Assembly (NCBI GenBank): GCA_035547675.1
Contig: DASZUI010000082.1
Location: 1-27,307, forward strand
Source of the DNA: DASZTU01 sp035547675
GTDB lineage: Bacteria > Pseudomonadota > Alphaproteobacteria > Rhizobiales > Devosiaceae
Direction: 5' to 3'
Length of the DNA: 27,307 nucleotides
Positions within the stretch are counted from its first letter, which is position 1. Each line of letters opens with the position of its first letter. The notes beneath the pieces were generated by a model. It saw nothing but the letters and a program-made list of their open reading frames with translations. It did no database searches and was not told where the DNA came from. Positions 8,111-15,783 of this stretch are shown piece after piece. The position numbers and the translations under genes were made by a program.

Positions 8111-8279
8111 AATGGAATCCCCTGGAGACTTGATCGGCCACCTCAACACCGCAAAATCGGCCGGCTGGCAATTAAAATCTGACGCTTGGGAGAGCCGCCG
8201 CGCGGCGCGCCGATTTTGGGCCGCATCCGGCGGGCGGCCGGGGCTCGCTGGCCCCTGCGCGAATTTTGCAACACCACCG

Positions 8280-8304
8280 GCAACCTATGTAGCCATCGAG
8301 AGTT
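8280..8304 (+). promoter_or_regulatory. Possible EcfG-type general-stress promoter
   Basis: GCAAC (8280-8284), 16 bases, then AGTT (8301-8304) fits the alphaproteobacterial EcfG consensus GGAAC-N16/17-CGTT with one mismatch in each box. It lies about 33 bases before the microprotein start codon, a sensible leader length. With two mismatches in nine positions this may be chance. The stretch 8111-8279 shows nothing else I can name. Confidence 0.3.
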
Positions 8305-8337
8305 GCTTCTAACGTCCCATTGTGGAGGCGATTCAAC

Positions 8338-8412
8338 ATGAACGGCATAATCTATCTCGTCGGGCTGGTAGTTATTATTCTCGCCATCCTGTCATTCCTG
8401 GGACTGCGTTGA
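8338..8412 (+). CDS. 24-residue single-helix membrane microprotein
   Basis: The reading frame begins MNGIIYLVGLVVIILAILSF and ends in GLR. It is almost entirely one hydrophobic helix of about 18 residues with a positive C-terminus, so it should span or lie in the inner membrane with its short tail in the cytoplasm. A strong GGAGG stands 9 bases before the ATG, which argues that it is translated. I know similar very short proteins from other Hyphomicrobiales, annotated only as hypothetical; no function is known to me. It is followed after 45 bases by a four-helix membrane protein gene and then by a second microprotein gene, so the three probably share a transcript. Confidence 0.75.
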   Translation: MNGIIYLVGLVVIILAILSFLGLR

Positions 8413-8457
8413 ACGGGTGGCAGGTAAAATTCCCTCGAATGCTCCAACAAGGCTTGC

Positions 8458-9387
8458 ATGATGACTGTGACAGGTACCGGAGAGACTGTGGTTGTTGAGC
8501 CGGGGTCGGGCGCCAGCGCGAGGCCCTATGTGGACTGGGCGGCGGTGTTCGCCGGAATTCTGCTGGCGTCGGCGGTCGCCTTGGTGATGCTGACCTTCGG
8601 CACCGCCATCGGCCTGGGCTTCGTGAATTTCCACGGCGGCGGCAATGCCTCGCCGGTCTGGGTGGGCATTGCGGCGGCCAGCTGGCTGCTCTGGGTCGAG
8701 GTTTCGGCCATGATGTGCGGTGGCTATCTGACCGGCCGCCTTCGTCGCCGCGTGGCCGATGCGACCGAGCATGAATCGGATGTGCGGGACGGCGCCCACG
8801 GCCTGATCGTCTGGGCGGGCGCCGTGCTGATCGGCGCGCTCGTCACCGCCGGCGGCGTCGGCGGCGCGGCATCGGCGCTCGGCAGCGCCGTGAGCAGCAC
8901 CGTCAACGCTACCGCCAGCGCGGCCGGTCCTGCCGCCGGCGGCATGGCGCAGAATTTGAGCGGCTATTTCGCCGACACGCTGCTGCGCCCCGCCGCCGCA
9001 GCGCCCGGTGCGAGCGCCACCGCGCCCGCCGGCGCCAACCGGGCCGAGGCGGTCGCCGAGGCCGGCCGCATCCTCGTCACCGACGCCGCCAATGGCAGCG
9101 TGCCCGATGCCGACAAGGCCTATTTGGCCGATCTCGTGGCCCGCACCACCGGACTTTCAGCCGACGACGCCCGCAAGCGGGTCGACGATGTGCTGGCCCA
9201 GGTCGACACGGCCAAGCAGAAGGCGGCCGACGCCGCGGAGACGGCGCGCAAGGCCGCGGTCGTCGCCGCCTTCATCACTGCCGCCTCGCTGCTGGTCGCC
9301 GCCGTCGGCGCCTATTGGGCGGCCATGATGGGCGGCAACCACCGGGATAAGCAGGTGGTGTTCGACTACTGGTTCCGCCGTTTCTGA
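8458..9387 (+). CDS. Four-helix inner-membrane protein of unknown function
   Basis: This 309-residue protein begins with two adjacent ATG codons (8458 and 8461; either could be used). Hydrophobic segments lie near residues 26-53 (WAAVFAGILLASAVALVML), 67-88, 115-140 and 268-292. Between helices three and four is a long Ala/Gly/Pro-rich loop and then a charged, helical stretch (about 195-265), probably outside the membrane. The opening pattern, a short polar tail then a W/V-x-A-V-x-A-G helix, recalls hypothetical membrane proteins of rhizobia that are sometimes labelled PhnA-like; that label is not evidence of a phosphonate role. It lies between two microprotein genes, 45 bases after the first and 16 before the second. 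No catalytic motif is visible. Confidence 0.85.
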   Translation: MMTVTGTGETVVVEPGSGASARPYVDWAAVFAGILLASAVALVMLTFGTAIGLGFVNFHGGGNASPVWVGIAAASWLLWVEVSAMMCGGYLTGRLRRRVADATEHESDVRDGAHGLIVWAGAVLIGALVTAGGVGGAASALGSAVSSTVNATASAAGPAAGGMAQNLSGYFADTLLRPAAAAPGASATAPAGANRAEAVAEAGRILVTDAANGSVPDADKAYLADLVARTTGLSADDARKRVDDVLAQVDTAKQKAADAAETARKAAVVAAFITAASLLVAAVGAYWAAMMGGNHRDKQVVFDYWFRRF

Positions 9388-9403
9388 GAACAAGGAGGTT
9401 GCC

Positions 9404-9484
9404 ATGGGTCGCGGGATATTGTTGTGGCTGCTCGGCGTGCCGCTCTGGCTGGTGATCATCATCGTTCTGTTCATTCACCGCTGA
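9404..9484 (+). CDS. 26-residue hydrophobic membrane microprotein
   Basis: The frame reads MGRGILLWLLGVPLWLVIII followed by VLFIHR. It has a basic N-terminus, one hydrophobic helix with a Gly-Val-Pro kink and a basic end. AAGGAGG lies 6 bases before the ATG, the strongest ribosome site in this cassette. Small proteins with the MGRGIxLWLLGxP opening are familiar to me from many proteobacteria as hypothetical proteins, so this is likely a conserved family. A stable hairpin follows the stop codon. Function is unknown. Confidence 0.8.
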   Translation: MGRGILLWLLGVPLWLVIIIVLFIHR

Positions 9485-9501
9485 GCCGGTAATTTCCTGC
9501 T

Positions 9502-9534
9502 GCGTCCCGCCTTCACGTCCTGGAGGCGGGACGC
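9502..9534 (+). terminator. Hairpin closing the microprotein cassette
   Basis: A perfect 11-bp inverted repeat (GCGTCCCGCCT / AGGCGGGACGC) with an 11-base loop starts 17 bases after the stop codon. Only GCCATTT follows, so it is a terminator-like hairpin without a strong T run. Confidence 0.6.
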
Positions 9535-9674
9535 GCCATTTGGGGCGCCAAGCCGCCTCCCTTTGCCCATTTCATAGGCGTTGACCGCTGATTGCTCACG
9601 GCCGGGCTTGGCTTGTGCCCCGAAATGAGTGAGTGTTCGGTGTTCGCACGACGGGTGCGCAAGGGAAGGTGCGT

Positions 9675-10751
9675 TTGGTAGCTGATGCTGATATAGCGGG
9701 GACGGTAGTACGACGCGACATCGGCCGTCGCACCGCAGCCATCCTCTGGCGCGTCGTTTCTTCCCTCGTAACGCTGGCGGTGACGTTTATCGGCCTCACC
9801 GCCGTGACCTTTTTCATCAGCCGGCTGACCAAGATCGATCCGGTGCTCTCGGTGGTGGGCGACAAGGCCACCAAGGCGGCCTACGATCAGGCCTACCACG
9901 CCCTTGGCCTCGACCAGCCGCTGCCGCTCCAATATCTCATCTACCTGAAGCGCGTGCTGAGCGGCGATTTCGGCATGTCGGTGCTGACCTCCCAGCCGGT
10001 GCTGAGCGACCTGCTGCGGGTCTTTCCCGCCACCCTCGAGCTGTCGACGGTGGCCATCATCATCGGCGTCGTGCTGGGGGTGCCCGCCGGGGTGATCGCC
10101 GGCGCCCGCAAGGATCGCTGGCAGGACCAGGCGATCCGGGTCGTCGGCCTGTTCGGCTATTCGGTGCCCGTGTTCTGGCTGGGCCTGGTCGGCCTTTTCC
10201 TGTTTTACGGCCGGCTCGGCTGGGTCGCCGGCACGGGACGCCTCGACGTCTTCTACGAGGGCGAGGTCACGCCGCGGACGGGCGTCATGCTCATCGATGC
10301 GGCGCTCGACGGCAATTGGGAGATCTTCGGCAACGCCTTCAGCCACCTCGTCCTGCCGGCGAGCATCCTGGGCTATTATTCGCTGGCCTATATCGCGCGC
10401 ATGACGCGCAGCTTCATGGTCGACCAGCTCGGGCAGGAATATGTCACGGCGGCGCGCATCAAGGGCAATTCCTTCTGGCGCACCGTGTGGCGCCACGCCT
10501 TTCCCAATATCGCCGTGCCGCTGGTGACCGTGATCGGCCTCAGCTATGCCTCGCTCCTCGAAGGCGCGGTCCTTACGGAAACCGTCTTCGCCTGGCCGGG
10601 GCTCGGCCTCTACATCACCCAGGCGCTCTTCAACAGCGACATGAACGCCGTGCTGGGCGGCACCGTGGTGGTCGGCAGCGTCTTCATCGGCATCAACCTG
10701 CTGTGCGACCTGCTCTACAAACTTCTCGATCCACGACTGAGGGCGCAGTGA
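9675..10751 (+). CDS. dppB: Peptide/opine ABC transporter, permease 1 (DppB type)
   Basis: An inner-membrane permease of the Dpp/Opp family, about 358 residues with six predicted helices. The cytoplasmic coupling loop that docks the ATPase is clear (YVTAARIKGNSFWRTVWRHAF, where EAA-like loops place their Gly). The N-terminal helix and the long periplasmic segment with LGLDQPLPLQY are typical of DppB. Start choice is uncertain: a TTG at 9675 has AAGGGAAGG just before it, while a GTG at 9633 in the same frame lacks a ribosome site. It is the first gene of a five-gene operon, and its stop overlaps the dppC start. Substrate cannot be read from sequence: dipeptides, oligopeptides and other solutes are all known for this family. 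Confidence 0.88.
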   Translation: MVADADIAGTVVRRDIGRRTAAILWRVVSSLVTLAVTFIGLTAVTFFISRLTKIDPVLSVVGDKATKAAYDQAYHALGLDQPLPLQYLIYLKRVLSGDFGMSVLTSQPVLSDLLRVFPATLELSTVAIIIGVVLGVPAGVIAGARKDRWQDQAIRVVGLFGYSVPVFWLGLVGLFLFYGRLGWVAGTGRLDVFYEGEVTPRTGVMLIDAALDGNWEIFGNAFSHLVLPASILGYYSLAYIARMTRSFMVDQLGQEYVTAARIKGNSFWRTVWRHAFPNIAVPLVTVIGLSYASLLEGAVLTETVFAWPGLGLYITQALFNSDMNAVLGGTVVVGSVFIGINLLCDLLYKLLDPRLRAQ

Positions 10752-11650
10752 CCGATACGCTGGCAGATTGGCTCCAGAGCGAGGCGCCGACATCGCGGCG
10801 CCAGGCGGTCGCGGGCAATACCTACCGCGCCCTGCGCGCGATCCTCACCAATCCCACCGCCCTCGTCGGGCTCATCATCGTCGCCCTGCTGATCCTGATG
10901 GCGGTCTTCGCGCCATGGCTGACGCTCGGCCAGTCACCCTTCACCCAGGATCTCGCGGGACGGCTCGCTCCCCCCTCCGGGGCGCATCTGTTCGGCACCG
11001 ACGAACTCGGGCGCGACATCCTGGCGCGCACGCTTTTCGGCGCCCGCGCCACCCTGACGATCGTGATCCTGGTGTCGGTCATCGTCGTGCCGATCGGCCT
11101 CGCCGTCGGCACGGTCGCCGGCTATATGGGCGGCTGGGTCGATACCATCCTGATGCGCATCACCGATATTTTCCTCGCCTTCCCGCGCCTCGTCCTCGCG
11201 CTGGCTTTCGCGGCCGCACTCGGCCCCGGCATCGAGAATGCCGTCATCGCCATCGCGCTCACCTCCTGGCCGCCCTATGCCCGCATCGCGCGGTCGGAGG
11301 CGCTGACCGTCGCGCGAAGCGATTTCATCCAGGCGGCGCTGCTGCAGGGCGCCTCCACCTGGCGCATCCTGTTCCGCCACATCGTGCCGCTCTGCCTCTC
11401 CTCCGTCATCGTACGCCTGACGCTGGACATGGCCGGCATCATCCTCACGGCCGCCGGGCTGGGCTTCCTGGGCCTCGGCGCGCAGCCGCCCGAGCCCGAA
11501 TGGGGCGCCATGGTGTCCTCCGGCCGGGACGTCATTCTCGACCAATGGTGGGTCGCGACCATTCCCGGCCTCGCCATCTTCGTCGTCAGCCTCGGCTTCA
11601 ACCTCCTGGGTGACGGCCTGCGCGACGTCTTCGACCCGAAATCCGCATGA
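10748..11650 (+). CDS. dppC: Peptide/opine ABC transporter, permease 2 (DppC type)
   Basis: The second permease of the heterodimeric channel, 300 residues. The N-terminal OppC_N segment (NPTALVGLIIVALLILMAVFAPWL) is followed by the FGTDELGRDILARTLFGARATL block that marks DppC/OppC proteins, and the coupling loop RSDFIQAALLQGASTWRILFRHI appears near residue 190. It starts with a GTG at 10748 inside GTGA, overlapping the dppB stop by 4 bases, which implies translational coupling. Its own stop overlaps dppD in ATGA. Confidence 0.92.
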   Translation: MTDTLADWLQSEAPTSRRQAVAGNTYRALRAILTNPTALVGLIIVALLILMAVFAPWLTLGQSPFTQDLAGRLAPPSGAHLFGTDELGRDILARTLFGARATLTIVILVSVIVVPIGLAVGTVAGYMGGWVDTILMRITDIFLAFPRLVLALAFAAALGPGIENAVIAIALTSWPPYARIARSEALTVARSDFIQAALLQGASTWRILFRHIVPLCLSSVIVRLTLDMAGIILTAAGLGFLGLGAQPPEPEWGAMVSSGRDVILDQWWVATIPGLAIFVVSLGFNLLGDGLRDVFDPKSA

Positions 11651-12486
11651 GCGAGGCCCCGCTGCTCATCGTCGAGGACCTGTCGGTCGCTTTCCCCGGC
11701 CGCACAGGGGTGACCCACGCCGTGCGCGGCGCCTCCTTCAGCCTCGGCCGCGAGCGGCTGGGCATCGTCGGCGAATCCGGCTCGGGCAAGACCACCATGG
11801 GCCGCGCCCTGCTCGGCCTCGTGCCCCGCCCCGGCGCCGTCACTGCGCGGACCATGTCCTTCGAGGGCAGGGACCTCACCCGCTGCAGCGAACGCGACTG
11901 GGAGGGGCTGCGCGGCCGGCGCATGTCCATGGTCATGCAGGATCCCAAATTCTCGCTCAACCCGGTCCGGACCGTGGGCTGGCAGATCAGCGAAACCTGC
12001 CGGCTGCATCTGCGCACCGGCCGCCGCGACGCCGAGCGGCGCGCCCTCGATATGCTGCAGGCGGTCCAGATCCGCGATCCGGAGCTGGTCTATCACCTCT
12101 ACCCGCACCAGCTCTCGGGCGGCATGGGCCAGCGCGTCATGATCGCCATGATGCTGATCGCCGAGCCCGACCTCCTCATCGCCGACGAGCCCACTTCGGC
12201 GCTCGACGTGACGGTGCAGAACGAGGTGCTGCGCATCCTCGACGATTTGGTCCGCGACCGCGGCATGTCCCTGATCTTCATCAGCCACAATTTGACCGTC
12301 GTGGGCAGCTTCTGCGACCGCGTGCTGATCATGTATGGCGGACGGATCGTCGAGGAATGCGACGCGCGGCAGCTGCACGATGCCCGGCATCCCTATACAA
12401 GGGCGCTGGTCGCCGCCACGCCCTCCCTGGACGAGCCGCGGGCCGAGCTGGCCACCATGGCGCGCGATCCCGAGTGGCTCAAATGA
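11647..12486 (+). CDS. dppD: Peptide/opine ABC transporter, ATPase 1 (DppD type)
   Basis: A 279-residue cytoplasmic ATPase energising the transporter. Walker A GESGSGKT (about 41-48), Q-loop MQDPKFSLNP, signature LSGGMGQRV, Walker B LLIADEPTSALDVT and switch His in ISHN are all intact. The C-terminal HPYTRALVAATPS is the oligopeptide-transporter ATPase tail. The signature has Met-Gly where the consensus is Gln-Arg/Lys; this is seen in some DppD proteins. It overlaps the neighbouring genes by 4 bases on both sides. Confidence 0.92.
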   Translation: MSEAPLLIVEDLSVAFPGRTGVTHAVRGASFSLGRERLGIVGESGSGKTTMGRALLGLVPRPGAVTARTMSFEGRDLTRCSERDWEGLRGRRMSMVMQDPKFSLNPVRTVGWQISETCRLHLRTGRRDAERRALDMLQAVQIRDPELVYHLYPHQLSGGMGQRVMIAMMLIAEPDLLIADEPTSALDVTVQNEVLRILDDLVRDRGMSLIFISHNLTVVGSFCDRVLIMYGGRIVEECDARQLHDARHPYTRALVAATPSLDEPRAELATMARDPEWLK

Positions 12487-13238
12487 TCGCCGTCACGGAC
12501 CTCAGCGTCACCTTTCACAATGGCCGCCGGCCCATCCGGGCGGTGCGCGGCGTCTCCTTCGACGTGGCGGCGGGGGAAACCTTCGGCATCGTGGGGGAAT
12601 CGGGCTCGGGCAAATCCACGGTCCTCAAGGCCATCGCCGGGCTCGTCCCCTCCACCAGTTCGGTGCTGGCGATCAATGGCCGCCCGGTGGCGCAACGGCG
12701 CAGCCGCGCCGACCGACGCATGCTGCAATTCGTGTTCCAGGACCCCTACGCCTCGCTCCATCCGCGCCAGACTGTGGACGACATCCTGCGCGAGCCGCTC
12801 GAAATCCATCGCGTCGAGGGCATCGACGAGAAGGTCGCCAAGGCCATCGCCGATGTGGGGCTGCAGCCCATGCACCGCTTCCGCTATCCGCACCAGCTCT
12901 CCGGCGGCCAGCGGCAGCGCGTCGCCATCGCCCGGGCGCTGATCCTCAACCCGCCCATCCTGCTGCTCGACGAGCCGACTTCGGCGCTCGATGTGTCCGT
13001 GCAGGCCGAAATCCTCAACCTCTTCGGAAGGCTGCGCCAGCGCTACAGCCTGACCAGCATCCTCGTCAGCCATGACCTCGCGGTGGTCGCCCATCTCTGC
13101 AACCGCATCGCCATCATGCAGCTCGGCCGGCTCGTCGAAATCGTCACCGCCGACGATCTGCGCTCGGGCGCAGTAACGGCCGACTATACCCGCCGGCTGA
13201 TCGAGGCCAGCCGGGGTTTTACCCGGGCCTCCGCCTGA
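12483..13238 (+). CDS. dppF: Peptide/opine ABC transporter, ATPase 2 (DppF type)
   Basis: The partner ATPase, 251 residues, with Walker A GESGSGKST, Q-loop FQDPYASLHPRQTV, signature LSGGQRQRVAIARAL, Walker B LLLDEPTSALDVS and switch His in VSHD. It is shorter than usual DppF/OppF proteins (about 320-340): the C-terminal oligopeptide-transporter domain is trimmed to YTRRLIEASRGF. It begins with ATGA over the dppD stop. It is followed after 99 bases by the binding-protein gene. Confidence 0.92.
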   Translation: MIAVTDLSVTFHNGRRPIRAVRGVSFDVAAGETFGIVGESGSGKSTVLKAIAGLVPSTSSVLAINGRPVAQRRSRADRRMLQFVFQDPYASLHPRQTVDDILREPLEIHRVEGIDEKVAKAIADVGLQPMHRFRYPHQLSGGQRQRVAIARALILNPPILLLDEPTSALDVSVQAEILNLFGRLRQRYSLTSILVSHDLAVVAHLCNRIAIMQLGRLVEIVTADDLRSGAVTADYTRRLIEASRGFTRASA

Positions 13239-13337
13239 AGGCATTGTCTTGCCAGGCCGAAGAAAAAGGCTTCAAGATGACGGGCTTGCTGAACGACCTC
13301 TGGTCGACACAGCTGAAAATAGTCCGGGGAGACGTGC

Positions 13338-14924
13338 ATGTGGAAGTTTGTAAAATACGCCCTGCTGGCGGCGGCGCTCATTGCCGTATCGCCTCAGGCG
13401 ATGGCCGCGACGCCGGCCGATACATTGGTGATCGCCAAGCAGATCGACGACATCATCTCGCTTGATCCGGGCGAGGCCTATGAACTGTCGGGCATCGAAG
13501 TCATCGCCAATACCTATGACCGCATCATGCGGTTCGAGCCGACCGACATCACCAAGCTGGTGCCGGGCGTCGCCGAGAGCGTCGCGGTCAGCGACGACGG
13601 CAAGACCTTCACCTTCAAGATTCGTCCGGGGATGAAGTTTGCCTCCGGCAACCCGGTCACCGCCGGCGACGCCGCCTGGTCGCTGCAGCGCGTCATCAAG
13701 ATGCAGAAGACGCCGGTGTTCCTCTTGAGCCAGCTCGGCTGGACGGCCGACAATGTCGACAAGCTGGTGACGGCGCCCGACGACTCGACCCTCAAGGTGA
13801 CGATCACCGCCAATTACGCGCCCACGCTGGTCTATGCGCTGCTGGGTTCGGTGGTGGGCTCGGTCGTCGACGAGAAGGTCGCCATGTCGCACGAAGCCAA
13901 TGGCGATTTCGGCAATGGCTGGCTCAAGACCCATTCGGCGGGCTCCGGCGCCTATGTGCTGCGCTCCTGGACGCCCAATCAGTCCGTCCTGCTCGAAGCC
14001 AATCCGAACTATCGCGGCGGCCTCGCCAAGCTCAAGCGTGTCGTCATCCGCCATATTCCCGAAGCCTCCGCCCAGCGCCTGGCCCTCGAGAAGGGCGACG
14101 TCGATGTCGCCGACAATCTGACGCCCGACCAGGTCACGGCGCTCGCCGGGAACAAGGACGTGAAGGTTTCGACCGTTCCGCAGGCGCTGCTCTACTATAT
14201 CGGCCTCAACCAGAAGACCAAGGAACTGCAGGATCCGAAGGTTCGCCAGGCCCTGCGCTACCTCGTCGATTATGACGGCATGGCCAATTCCTTCCTCAAG
14301 GGCGCCGCGCAGGTCCACCAGTCGTTCTGGGCTTCGGGCTTCTGGGCCTCCTACGACGAAAATCCCTACAAGTTCGATCCCGCCAAGGCCAAGCAGTTGC
14401 TGGCGGACGCCGGCTATCCCAATGGCTTCTCGGTCGATCTCGATGCGCCAAATATCGCGCCCTTCACCAATATCGCCCAGTCGGTGCAGTCGACCATGGC
14501 CCAGGGCGGCATCAAGGTGAACATCATCTCGTCCGAGCAGAAGCCGCTGCTGACCAAGTATCGGGCGCGCCAGCACCAGATGCTGCTGGTTTACTGGGGC
14601 CCGGACTATATGGACCCGCACACCAATGCCGACGGCTTCATCACCAACAACGACAATTCCGACGGCGCCGCCGCCAAGCCGCTGGCCTGGCGCAATGACT
14701 GGCAGTCGACCGAGCTCAACGCCGCCGTGCTCGCCGCGGCGAGCGAGCGCGACGAGGACAAGCGCAAGCAGGACTATATCGACCTGCAGAAGCAGCTTCT
14801 CGACCAGGGCCCCTACATCATCATGTTCCAGTCCACCTCGCAGCGCGCGGACCGGGCCGATGTCCAGGGCTTCGTGCAGGGGCCGTCCTCGGACGTCACC
14901 TATTATAATTTGACGACGAAATAG
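13338..14924 (+). CDS. dppA: Peptide/opine ABC transporter, periplasmic solute-binding protein (family 5)
   Basis: A 528-residue SBP_bac_5 protein. A Sec signal peptide (WKFVKYALLAAALIAVSPQAMA, cleavage after about 23) leads into the mature protein DTLVIAKQIDDIISLDP. Family features include LVPGVAESVAVSDDGKTFTF, the GSGAYVLRSW strand and the VRQALRYLVDYD helix. It delivers substrate to the DppBCDF complex. Unusually for the family it is the last gene of the operon, separated from dppF by 99 bases that contain no clear promoter or terminator. Binding proteins are usually needed in excess, so an internal promoter or mRNA processing is likely. The substrate is unknown. Confidence 0.92.
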   Translation: MWKFVKYALLAAALIAVSPQAMAATPADTLVIAKQIDDIISLDPGEAYELSGIEVIANTYDRIMRFEPTDITKLVPGVAESVAVSDDGKTFTFKIRPGMKFASGNPVTAGDAAWSLQRVIKMQKTPVFLLSQLGWTADNVDKLVTAPDDSTLKVTITANYAPTLVYALLGSVVGSVVDEKVAMSHEANGDFGNGWLKTHSAGSGAYVLRSWTPNQSVLLEANPNYRGGLAKLKRVVIRHIPEASAQRLALEKGDVDVADNLTPDQVTALAGNKDVKVSTVPQALLYYIGLNQKTKELQDPKVRQALRYLVDYDGMANSFLKGAAQVHQSFWASGFWASYDENPYKFDPAKAKQLLADAGYPNGFSVDLDAPNIAPFTNIAQSVQSTMAQGGIKVNIISSEQKPLLTKYRARQHQMLLVYWGPDYMDPHTNADGFITNNDNSDGAAAKPLAWRNDWQSTELNAAVLAAASERDEDKRKQDYIDLQKQLLDQGPYIIMFQSTSQRADRADVQGFVQGPSSDVTYYNLTTK

Positions 14925-14944
14925 GCCGACGAGATAAGCCTGGG

Positions 14945-14978
14945 GCGGCGCCGGACCTTCCCGGCGCCGCTTCCTTTC
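14945..14978 (+). terminator. Intrinsic terminator of the dpp operon
   Basis: GCGGCGCCGG pairs perfectly with CCGGCGCCGC across a six-base loop, followed by TTCCTTTC. It lies 20 bases after the dppA stop codon, between convergent genes. A second, small hairpin (GTCCGC / GCGGAC) at 14980-14995 overlaps the end of the cytochrome gene. Confidence 0.7.
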
Positions 14979-14986
14979 GGTCCGCC

Positions 14987-15571
14987 CTATGCGGACTGGC
15001 GGGCGCGGCGGACCAGCATGCGCTCCAGCACCTGGTCCTTGAGCACATAGTGATGAACGAGCGCCGCAGCGGCGTGGCCGAGGGCGAGGATCACGATCGC
15101 CCAGCCGATATAATTGTGCCACTGCTCGAGCTGTTCGGCCATGCCGCGGTCTTTCGCCATCAGCGCCGGAATCGAAAACAGCCCGAAAAAGGTGAATTCC
15201 TCTCCCTGCGCCCAGCGCAGCACGAACCCGGTGACGGTTTCGGCGACGAGGAGCACATAAAGCAGCCCGTACATGATCTGCGACAGCAGGCCCGCAATGC
15301 CCGCCTCGGGCGGCAGGCGGCGCATGCCGGTGAGCCGCCAGATCACCCGGACGATGATCAGCAGGGCGAAGAGCACGCCCAGCGAGACATGGCTGGTCTC
15401 GAGCAGCGGGCGCCAGAAGCGGTTATGGGGCGTCACATAGTTCCAGATCAGGGAGGTCGCAAACAGCAGCACGACCAGCGCCGCCGTCCACCAGTGGAAG
15501 ACCAGGGTGGGTGCGTCGTAGAACTCGATGCGGACGGCGCGGCGGCCGGCCTCCGTCTCGGCGTCGGACAT
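14987..15571 (-). CDS. Cytochrome b561 family protein
   Basis: A 194-residue inner-membrane di-haem b cytochrome of the prokaryotic b561 / hydrogenase-b type. Four helices lie near residues 28-44, 63-79, 98-118 and 154-172. Candidate haem-ligand histidines are H26 (VFHWW), H61 (TSHVSLG), H151 (QWHNYIGW) and H165/H172-173 (GHAAAALVHHY), one set per pair of helices as expected. Such proteins move electrons between quinol and a redox partner; the partner is not visible here. AAAAGGAGAG lies just before the ATG at 15571. It converges with dppA and diverges from the TetR operon. Confidence 0.88.
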   Translation of the reverse strand: MSDAETEAGRRAVRIEFYDAPTLVFHWWTAALVVLLFATSLIWNYVTPHNRFWRPLLETSHVSLGVLFALLIIVRVIWRLTGMRRLPPEAGIAGLLSQIMYGLLYVLLVAETVTGFVLRWAQGEEFTFFGLFSIPALMAKDRGMAEQLEQWHNYIGWAIVILALGHAAAALVHHYVLKDQVLERMLVRRARQSA

Positions 15572-15742
15572 ATTGGCTCTCCTTTTGGGCGCTCAGGCGG
15601 GCCGCCATATCTATCGCTCCATGACCGCACACGCCCGCCATGCAGCCAAAGCGGCAGCGCGATCCGAGGAGTCAGGCCGGGCGGCTCGACCCCATCTAAC
15701 GGCATCCGTCACCGCCGGTTCCCGCCCTGGGCAGCGTTTCGC

Positions 15743-15771
15743 TTGCAAATAACCGACCAGTCAGTTAATAA
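15743..15771 (+). promoter_or_regulatory. Promoter with TetR-type operator in its spacer
   Basis: TTGCAA (15743-15748), a 17-base spacer and TAATAA (15766-15771) make a near-consensus sigma-70 promoter. An 18-base inverted repeat, TAACCGAC-CA-GTCAGTTA (15750-15767, one mismatch between half-sites), fills the spacer. A repressor bound there would block polymerase directly. The regulator gene starts 12 bases downstream, so it is most likely autorepressed together with the exporter genes. Confidence 0.75.
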
Positions 15772-15783
15772 CGAGGCCAGGTC

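Noticed and set aside
13239..13337. Small gene or terminator between dppF and dppA
   Set aside because: I found no hairpin with a T run and no short frame with a good ribosome site.
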